From Paenibacillus marchantiophytorum (GTDB lineage Bacteria; Bacillota; Bacilli; Paenibacillales; NBRC-103111), in assembly GCF_014640555.1 (NCBI RefSeq), contig NZ_BMHE01000006.1, forward strand, positions 1-64,000: a stretch of 64,000 nucleotides of DNA, in the 5' to 3' direction. Below the pieces are notes generated by a model, which ran no database searches, was not told the origin of the DNA, and was given only the letters and a program-made list of their open reading frames with translations. Shown piece after piece: positions 58,133-64,000 of the stretch; positions within the stretch are counted from its first letter, which is position 1; each line of letters opens with the position of its first letter. A program made the position numbers and the translations under genes.

Positions 58133-59461
58133 ATGAAACAAACGACAAAGAGAATCTTAGTAGCTATGGTTTGCGGTGTAATGACACTAAACTTAATGGG
58201 TTGTAACGCTAAACCAGAAAGGGCTTCCACTAGTACAGCTAATAGCACAAAAAAAGAACCTGTAACCCTTAAAATAGCTACTTATTGGGTAGGTACTTTA
58301 CCAGAGGCAGCTTTCTTTAAAAAACTAGTAGAGGAATTTCCAAAATCAAAATTGGGAGAGGGAGTAACCCTTGAAGTAGAAGAAATACCAGGAGCGGATG
58401 CTTATGCTCAGAAGATGAAGCTGCTAATTTCATCAGGAGACCTTCCAGATATCATTCAAGCCACGGGTGCTAATTACTTAGATTTAGCTGTAAAATCAGG
58501 AAAAGTAACGGATTTGACACCTTACTTTAATGCAGACGAAGACTGGAAGGGCTTATTTGACCAAAAGTCATTAGATTATAACTCTAGAGATGGCAAGATT
58601 TACGGAGTCCCTTATACTAAGGAAGTTGGTACTATGTACTATAATAAAGAATTGTTTAATAAAGCAGGTATAGCAGAATTCCCCAAAACCTGGGATGAGT
58701 TTTTTAAAGTTTGTGAAAAGCTTAAAGCGGCTAATATTACTCCAATTGCCTTGGATACCGCAGAGTATGGATGGTTCACTTCCTTAATGCTTTGCTCCAT
58801 GATTGGCACTAGTGGAACAAATGGTAACAAGTGGATGAATACGGCCTTTCCTAAAGATTATACATCTCCAGAAGTAATTAGTGCGTTTGCAAACATTCAA
58901 AAGCTGTTCAAAAACTATACAACTAAAGATGCAGTAGGTGGAAACTGGGTAGTTCCTACAAATCACTTTGAAAAAGGTGAGGTGGCTATGATTGCCAATG
59001 GACCATGGATGGTACCAGATTTTAAAGATACTACAAAGGTGGAAGCTGGTTTCTACGATAAAGTTGCAGTTGCACCCTTCCCAGGTGAAGGTATAATTTC
59101 AGTTCCACAATTTGGTGAAATGATAGGTGCTAAGGACAATGCCAAAATAGAGGCGGCAATCAACTTTGAAAAATTCAAGACCTCTATGGAAAATCAAATA
59201 GAATACATGAAAATTACTGGAAATATTTATGAGTCGCCAAAGATTCCAGCACCGACTAACATCATAAAAGACAATCCATTACTAGGGGATATAATTGATC
59301 TTAGCAGCAAGATAAAAACAACCTATGGAGAAAACCAAGCTTTATGGTATCCAAACACTTTAGACGCATTAAGTAATCTGCTTCCAGACCTTGCTTTCGG
59401 AAAGTTAACGCCTGAGGATATGGCAAATAAACTCACAGAAGTAGCTCGAAAAAATAAATAA
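58133..59461 (+). CDS. Solute-binding lipoprotein (importer 4)
   Basis: 442 residues. Signal peptide and lipobox (LNLMGCNAK); CUT1 family 1 receptor with VTLEVEEIPGADAYAQKMKL, SSGDLPDIIQATGANYLDLA, DQKSLDYNSRDGKIYGVPYT and AMIANGPWMVPDFKD. AGGAGGAAATATAA lies before the ATG. It is the first gene of the plus-strand unit, and is separated from the permease by a hairpin. The GH65 enzyme downstream suggests an alpha-linked disaccharide such as trehalose, kojibiose, nigerose or maltose as substrate. Confidence 0.92.
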   Translation: MKQTTKRILVAMVCGVMTLNLMGCNAKPERASTSTANSTKKEPVTLKIATYWVGTLPEAAFFKKLVEEFPKSKLGEGVTLEVEEIPGADAYAQKMKLLISSGDLPDIIQATGANYLDLAVKSGKVTDLTPYFNADEDWKGLFDQKSLDYNSRDGKIYGVPYTKEVGTMYYNKELFNKAGIAEFPKTWDEFFKVCEKLKAANITPIALDTAEYGWFTSLMLCSMIGTSGTNGNKWMNTAFPKDYTSPEVISAFANIQKLFKNYTTKDAVGGNWVVPTNHFEKGEVAMIANGPWMVPDFKDTTKVEAGFYDKVAVAPFPGEGIISVPQFGEMIGAKDNAKIEAAINFEKFKTSMENQIEYMKITGNIYESPKIPAPTNIIKDNPLLGDIIDLSSKIKTTYGENQALWYPNTLDALSNLLPDLAFGKLTPEDMANKLTEVARKNK

Positions 59462-59476
59462 TATGAATTTATATAA

Positions 59477-59511
59477 GGATAAATCCTCATGGAATGTGGG
59501 GATTTATCTTT
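59477..59511 (+). terminator. Attenuator hairpin between binding protein and permease genes
   Basis: GATAAATCC at 59478-59486 and GGATTTATC at 59500-59508 form a perfect 9-bp stem followed by TTTT. It would cut transcription partially, giving more binding protein than permease. It also shows that an ATG at 59463, in frame with the permease, lies in front of the hairpin and is not the real start. Confidence 0.65.
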
Positions 59512-59528
59512 TAGAGGGAAGGATTTAT

Positions 59529-60404
59529 GTGGTTAAAAATAAAAATTTTTGGGTGATTGCTTTTATAGCTCCCACAGTATTGCTTTTTACTATAATTTTT
59601 GCTCTCCCATTAGTAACTGTATTTGTTACAGCCTTTTGTAATTACACGCCTTTTCAAAGCCCTGTATTTGCAGGTATAGATAATTTCAAAACTTTGTTTA
59701 TAAACAATAGCGACTTCTGGAAGGCCATAAGTAACACGACAATTTGGATCCTGCTTCAAACCACCCTATCTATTTCATTCGGAATATTAGTGGCACTTTT
59801 ACTTTACAGAAAGCCTTTTGGCTGGAAATTTGTAAGAGCTTCTTACATGATTCCCAATATTATACCTACTGCAGCTACAGGCCTAATGTTTTATCTATTA
59901 CAAAATCCAGATTTAGGCATTGTAAAAAGTATTTTTGTAGCCTTAGGCAAGGGAGATTTAACTCCAAACCTATTTGGCAATAGCAGCTATACTTTTATAA
60001 CGGTTACCTGTACTTGGATTTTCTATTCAGCCTTTAATACAATACTAATCATGTCCGAAATAGGTACCATACCTACGGAGGTTTTTGAATCTGCAAAAGT
60101 GGATGGGGCCAGCCGCTTTCAGGTAGATGTATTTATAACCTTACCAATGTTAAGAAATATATTAACTACCTGCGTTATTTTGGCTGCTGTTAGTATGATA
60201 TCTCAATTTGATATTTTATATATAACTACCAAGGGTGGGCCAGATAATACTACTTTAAATTTACCAATTTACCTCTTTAAAACTGCAAACTTAGAAATGA
60301 ATTATGGCTTGGCTAATGCTATAGGTGTCGTTCAAATTATCTTTGGCTTATTTTTAGTGTTCTCTATTGGTAAAATATTTAAATTCGGTCAAAAAAATGA
60401 ATAG
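59529..60404 (+). CDS. ABC sugar permease, MalF type (importer 4)
   Basis: 291 residues from a GTG behind AGAGGGAAGG, chosen because the in-frame ATG at 59463 precedes the attenuator hairpin and has no ribosome site. Six membrane segments; EAA loop EVFESAKVDGASRFQVDVFI near 195-214. Pairs with the next permease. AT-rich codon use. Confidence 0.9.
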   Translation: MVKNKNFWVIAFIAPTVLLFTIIFALPLVTVFVTAFCNYTPFQSPVFAGIDNFKTLFINNSDFWKAISNTTIWILLQTTLSISFGILVALLLYRKPFGWKFVRASYMIPNIIPTAATGLMFYLLQNPDLGIVKSIFVALGKGDLTPNLFGNSSYTFITVTCTWIFYSAFNTILIMSEIGTIPTEVFESAKVDGASRFQVDVFITLPMLRNILTTCVILAAVSMISQFDILYITTKGGPDNTTLNLPIYLFKTANLEMNYGLANAIGVVQIIFGLFLVFSIGKIFKFGQKNE

Positions 60405-60419
60405 AAGGGAGGGCTGAAA

Positions 60420-61250
60420 ATGTTTAAAAGATTTGTAATTGTTCTTATAAAATATATAGTTTTATTATTTTTCGTAGTTATTTCTATAGGACCGATACTA
60501 TGGGTAATCCTAGGTTCCTTTAAAACTCATAAAGAATTATTTGGAAATTCGGCTTTTTCTATTCCCAAACAATTTAGTTTTAGCAACTATGAGAAGGCCA
60601 TGTCTATAGCACCTGTAGGAAAGTTCTTTACAAATTCTCTACTTATTTGTGGAACAAGCACCTTGTTAAGTGTGATTATTGTTTCTTGTTGCGCCTATGT
60701 GGTGGCAAGATTTGATTTTAAATTTAAAGGTCTTTTGGTGCTGCTAATATCTTCAGTACTATTAATTTCAGCGCAATCCATATCCCAACCGATTTTTGTT
60801 TTATTTAAAACCTTTAATTTATTTGACACTAAAACAGGACTAATATTTGTATATTTAGCCTTTAGTATACCTGTAACCTTCTATATTATGAGAAGCTATT
60901 TCCTCAGCATACCGAAATCCTTAGATGAGTCGGCCTACATAGATGGGGCTGGTTTCCTTAAAACTTATTTGCAAATAATACTTCCATTGGCAAGGCCTGG
61001 TGCTGCAACTGCAGCTATACTTCAGTTTATAGGCTCTTGGAATGAATTCTATTTTGCCTTAATTCTAACCAGCGGAAATAATGCAAGAACCGTCCCAATA
61101 GCTCTTAACTATTATACTAGTCAGTTTTCAAGTAACTATCCAGCTATGTTTGCGGCAGTAGTGTTAACCATACTTCCAACCATTATTTTATTTATAATTG
61201 CTCAAGAGCAGGTAGTGGGTAGTTTAACAGCTGGGGCAGTTAAAGGGTAA
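60420..61250 (+). CDS. ABC sugar permease, MalG type (importer 4)
   Basis: 276 residues, six membrane segments. EAA loop SLDESAYIDGAGFLKTYLQI near 165-184 and C-terminus QEQVVGSLTAGAVKG. AGGGAGGG lies before the ATG. It follows the first permease after 15 bases; the HAD gene follows after 30. Confidence 0.92.
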   Translation: MFKRFVIVLIKYIVLLFFVVISIGPILWVILGSFKTHKELFGNSAFSIPKQFSFSNYEKAMSIAPVGKFFTNSLLICGTSTLLSVIIVSCCAYVVARFDFKFKGLLVLLISSVLLISAQSISQPIFVLFKTFNLFDTKTGLIFVYLAFSIPVTFYIMRSYFLSIPKSLDESAYIDGAGFLKTYLQIILPLARPGAATAAILQFIGSWNEFYFALILTSGNNARTVPIALNYYTSQFSSNYPAMFAAVVLTILPTIILFIIAQEQVVGSLTAGAVKG

Positions 61251-61280
61251 GTCTATTTTGTTAAAGAAAGAAGGGGTAAA

Positions 61281-62153
61281 ATGAATAAAAATTACAAGGC
61301 AATATTTTTCGATTGGGATGGAACTGCAGTAGTAAGTAGAACTGCACCCACAGATAAAGTACTTCGTTTAATGGTAAAACTTCTTGAGAATGAAGTTAAG
61401 TTAGTAATAATAAGTGGTACAAGTTATGAAAATATCGCAGGTGGGAAGCTTCATAAGCTTATAGATAAAAAGCTACTTAAAAACTTATATTTAGGTTTAG
61501 GTAGAGGCTCCTTTAATTATGGCTTTGATGAGATGGGAAACTTAAAAATCTTAGGTGGGGTTTTGCCTAAAAAGGAAGAGGTAATTAAAATTCATGAAGT
61601 CTGTTTTAAGCTTCATAAATATCTTTTGAGTGAGTATAACTATGAAACAGATATAGTTTTTAGTAGACCTAATTATTGTAAAATTGATCTTTTGGTGGGT
61701 TTCGATCGTCAAGGAAAATTATTTCTACAGCCTGAGGAAATTGATATGGTAACGCAACGGCTAAAATTTTATGGCTATAAAAAAGGAATAAAAGGTCTAA
61801 TGGATTATACCAGTGAAATAGGTAAAACTGCTGGCATAGATGTAATGGTTACTACAGATGCAAAATATCTTGAAGTTGGGATGAGTACTAAAGGGGATAA
61901 TGTGGACAGCTTGTTAGAAGAAGTAATCTTAAGTAAAGCTATAAAGATAGAAGACTGTTGTTTTTGGGGAGATGAATTTACTTATTTTGGGGAAGGGGTA
62001 CAAGGCAGTGACGCTTATATGATAACAGATAAATCTCGTAAGGGTGACTTCTTCGATGTTTCAGAAGCTCCTTTAGGACTTCCTCCAGAGGTTAAAGCTG
62101 TAGGTGGAAGCGTAAATGGCTTCTTAAATTTTCTTGAAAAGGAGGGAAAGTAA
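61281..62153 (+). CDS. HAD-superfamily phosphatase, sugar-phosphate type
   Basis: 290 residues. Motif I FFDWDGTAV has the nucleophile Asp near 11 and acid/base Asp near 13; motif II IISGTS, and motif IV WGDEFTYFGEGVQGSD near 233-248. Length and the large central insertion (C2-type cap) are those of Cof/trehalose-6-phosphatase-like enzymes, not the small alpha-helical cap of beta-phosphoglucomutase, which would be the usual GH65 partner. It may dephosphorylate a sugar phosphate made from the imported sugar. AAAGAAGG lies before the ATG. Its end touches the GH65 start within one base. Confidence 0.82.
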   Translation: MNKNYKAIFFDWDGTAVVSRTAPTDKVLRLMVKLLENEVKLVIISGTSYENIAGGKLHKLIDKKLLKNLYLGLGRGSFNYGFDEMGNLKILGGVLPKKEEVIKIHEVCFKLHKYLLSEYNYETDIVFSRPNYCKIDLLVGFDRQGKLFLQPEEIDMVTQRLKFYGYKKGIKGLMDYTSEIGKTAGIDVMVTTDAKYLEVGMSTKGDNVDSLLEEVILSKAIKIEDCCFWGDEFTYFGEGVQGSDAYMITDKSRKGDFFDVSEAPLGLPPEVKAVGGSVNGFLNFLEKEGK

Positions 62154-64000
62154 ATGGAATTTTTGCCTTGGAAGATAGTTGAAAAAGACTATGAACCAGA
62201 GAAAAATATATATTATGAAACAAATTTTACTTTAGCAAATGGTTATATGGGCTTACGTGGTTGCTTAGAGGAAGGTTTTAGTGAAGAAATGGAAACCTAT
62301 CCGGGAAACTATATTGCAGGGGTTTTTGATAACTTTGAGGGTGACTATGTAGAAATAGTTAACTGCCCAGATTGTATAAGCACAAATATATGGATAGGAA
62401 ATTCTAAATTAGACATGACTCAGGGGCGATTAAGGGATTATAGCAGAACCCTGGATATGAAGGCAGGTACCTTAACCCGTGAATTTACTTGGGAAGATCC
62501 TGAGGGAAATATTACTCGTTTTTACTTCCAGCGGTTTCTATCTATGGATAATGTGCACTTAAACTGCTTAAGAATTAGACTAACACCAGTAAATCATCAA
62601 CTGCCAATGAAACTTGAAACGGTGTTAGATGGAGATGTATTTAATAGAAAACAAAGGGATTATCCCCCCATAAAAAAAATAATTCCGAATTACCATTTTA
62701 ATACAGTGAAAGTAGAAGGCTTTGGTAAAAATGGAGCTTACTTAGAATCTTGTACTAAAACTACAGGAATAACTTTAGCGCAGTATGTGTGGCTTTCACC
62801 TATAAATAATATGAAAGTAGACCTAGATCTTAAGGAAAGGAAGGTAATTCAAACTGTTATTTTTGAAGGAGAAATAGAAAAAGAAGTTGGTGTTGATAAG
62901 TATGTGGCAACTTACACTTCTCGTGATGCCAAGACTACAGAGCTAAAAGCGCTAGCAGGAGAGGAAATAGTTAAAGCAGCCAATAATCAGTATGATATTT
63001 TGTATAATTCTCATAAACTGGCTTGGGAAAAACATTGGGAAATAGCTGATATAGAAATTGAGGGGGATACTTCCTCCCAACAAGGAATACGTTTTAATAT
63101 ATTTAATTTAATTCAGGCCAATGCCTCTTGGGATGCCTACGTAAACTTGCCAGCAAAGCTATTAAGTCATACTCGCTATAAGGGCAACGCTTTTTGGGAT
63201 ACAGAAATGTTTATGTTCCCATTTTATTTATTTACTAATCCACAAGCAGCTAGAAATTTATTAATGTATAGATATAATATGCTGCCGGCTGCCCGTGAAA
63301 ATGCGAAGAGACGTGGTCTAAGAGGTGCCATGTATCCTTGGATGAGTGCCCATGATGGCTCAGAACAATGTGACAGTTGGGAATACGGAGATTGTGAAAT
63401 TCATATAACCGCCGATATTGCCTACGCCCTAGATCAATATGTGCAAACTACCAAGGATACAGATTTTTTGGAAAATTACGCTACAGAGATTTATATTGAA
63501 ACCGCTAGATTTTGGGTAGAACGTGTAGCTTTTAATGAAAGGCTAGGGAAATATACCATTCTTGCGGTTAAAGGACCAGATGAATACTGCTCTATAGCAA
63601 ATAATAATATGTATACAAATTATTTAGCTGAAAGAAATCTAGAGCTAGCCATAGAAGCTGTAGAGTATTTGGAGCAAAATTCTAGAGAAAAATTAATAGA
63701 ACTAAAGAATAAACTTAATTTAGAAATAACAGAAGTAGAACAATGGAAGAAAGTTAGCAATAATATATATAAAAATTGGGACAAAAGCCGCGAGCTATTA
63801 ATTCAAGATGATGCCTTTATGGATTATCCTGAAATTGATATGGAAAAATATGCAGACAGAACCATGCCACTACTTGAAGTAATAGGTTATGAACGTGTTA
63901 TGAGATATCGTATATTAAGACAAGCTGATGTATTATTACTGATGTATTTACTTAATGATAAATTTGATAAAACACAAAAACTAACAGCCTATAATTTTTA
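62154..64000 (+). CDS. GH65 glycoside phosphorylase (partial, cut by window end)
   Basis: 615 residues before the window ends; GH65 enzymes are about 750-800, so roughly the last 150 are missing. Start ATG behind AAGGAGGGAAAG. The N-terminal domain has YETNFTLANGYMGLRG; the (alpha/alpha)6 barrel has ANASWDAYVNLPAKLLSHTR, GNAFWDTEMFMFPFYLFTNP, RGLRGAMYPWMSAHDGSEQC and the general acid near 477 in AVKGPDEYCS. GH65 enzymes phosphorolyse trehalose, maltose, kojibiose or nigerose to beta-glucose-1-phosphate and glucose or another acceptor; I cannot distinguish them. It completes the importer 4 unit: import, phosphorolysis and phosphatase. Confidence 0.92.
   Translation, partial: MEFLPWKIVEKDYEPEKNIYYETNFTLANGYMGLRGCLEEGFSEEMETYPGNYIAGVFDNFEGDYVEIVNCPDCISTNIWIGNSKLDMTQGRLRDYSRTLDMKAGTLTREFTWEDPEGNITRFYFQRFLSMDNVHLNCLRIRLTPVNHQLPMKLETVLDGDVFNRKQRDYPPIKKIIPNYHFNTVKVEGFGKNGAYLESCTKTTGITLAQYVWLSPINNMKVDLDLKERKVIQTVIFEGEIEKEVGVDKYVATYTSRDAKTTELKALAGEEIVKAANNQYDILYNSHKLAWEKHWEIADIEIEGDTSSQQGIRFNIFNLIQANASWDAYVNLPAKLLSHTRYKGNAFWDTEMFMFPFYLFTNPQAARNLLMYRYNMLPAARENAKRRGLRGAMYPWMSAHDGSEQCDSWEYGDCEIHITADIAYALDQYVQTTKDTDFLENYATEIYIETARFWVERVAFNERLGKYTILAVKGPDEYCSIANNNMYTNYLAERNLELAIEAVEYLEQNSREKLIELKNKLNLEITEVEQWKKVSNNIYKNWDKSRELLIQDDAFMDYPEIDMEKYADRTMPLLEVIGYERVMRYRILRQADVLLLMYLLNDKFDKTQKLTAYNF

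Noticed and set aside
57928-58206. 92-codon frame overlapping the start of the importer 4 receptor gene
   Set aside because: It is an out-of-frame reading through the degenerate duplicate and the true leader.
59463-59528. ATG start for the importer 4 MalF-type permease
   Set aside because: No ribosome site, and an attenuator-like hairpin lies between it and the GTG start.

Overview
The window reads as a chromosomal segment of an endospore-forming, low-to-mid GC member of the Bacillota, most likely Paenibacillus or a close relative. The evidence is indirect but consistent: strong AGGAGG-type ribosome binding sites, sporulation and germination genes (GerP-like, YjcZ-like, GerAB-like), the Bacillus-type genes yqzE, yqhG, yqhH and lipM close together, class II (B12-dependent) ribonucleotide reductase, GH9/GH48 cellulases, and many CUT1 sugar importers with YesM/YesN-type two-component systems.

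Positions 1-19600 are mostly ordinary chromosome: a lipoprotein, xpt, small hypothetical genes, cbiZ, a tRNA-Leu(CAG), an RCC1-repeat secreted protein, a stalk-domain protein, a BI-1-like membrane protein, yqzE, yqhGH, lipM, dat and nrdJ. The nrdJ leader carries two NrdR boxes exactly 32 bp apart. Inside this stretch is a decayed iron locus at 5935-7290: an integrase fragment, a broken AraC/siderophore-binding fusion gene, an intact Fur box and a lipoprotein cut to its signal peptide. An inverted-repeat element lies at 14771-14954.

Positions 19600-28100 are a patchwork: sporulation mini-genes, a chimeric GDSL/ABC fragment, a degenerate IS6-family element with both ends plus a second IS6 tail, an intact multidomain GH9 cellulase followed by the remains of a GH48 cellulase, an AraC-type regulator, and the 5' part of a class IIC group II intron sitting just behind that regulator's terminator hairpin.

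Positions 28100-64000 hold four carbohydrate-type ABC importers in a row. None has an ATPase gene here, so a shared MsmX-type ATPase elsewhere is inferred. (1) 28121-37238: solute-binding protein with YesN/YesM facing a permease pair, an ADP-ribosylglycohydrolase and a ribokinase-family kinase, resembling E. coli yegTUV with an ABC importer in place of YegT. (2) 37651-44933: LplB/LplC-like permeases, binding protein and a two-component system on one strand. (3) 48040-53946: a second Lpl-type set, with a near-perfect cre (CcpA) site upstream and a one-component membrane AraC regulator downstream. (4) 54358 to the window end: an AT-rich set with divergent two-component system, binding protein, two permeases, a HAD phosphatase and a GH65 phosphorylase cut by the window edge. 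This last set differs in base composition from its neighbours and looks transferred; a degenerate copy of the 5' end of its binding-protein gene lies just upstream. Sets 2 and 3 are separated by decayed genes, including a frameshifted gerAB.

All family names come from reading the protein sequences; no database search was run.
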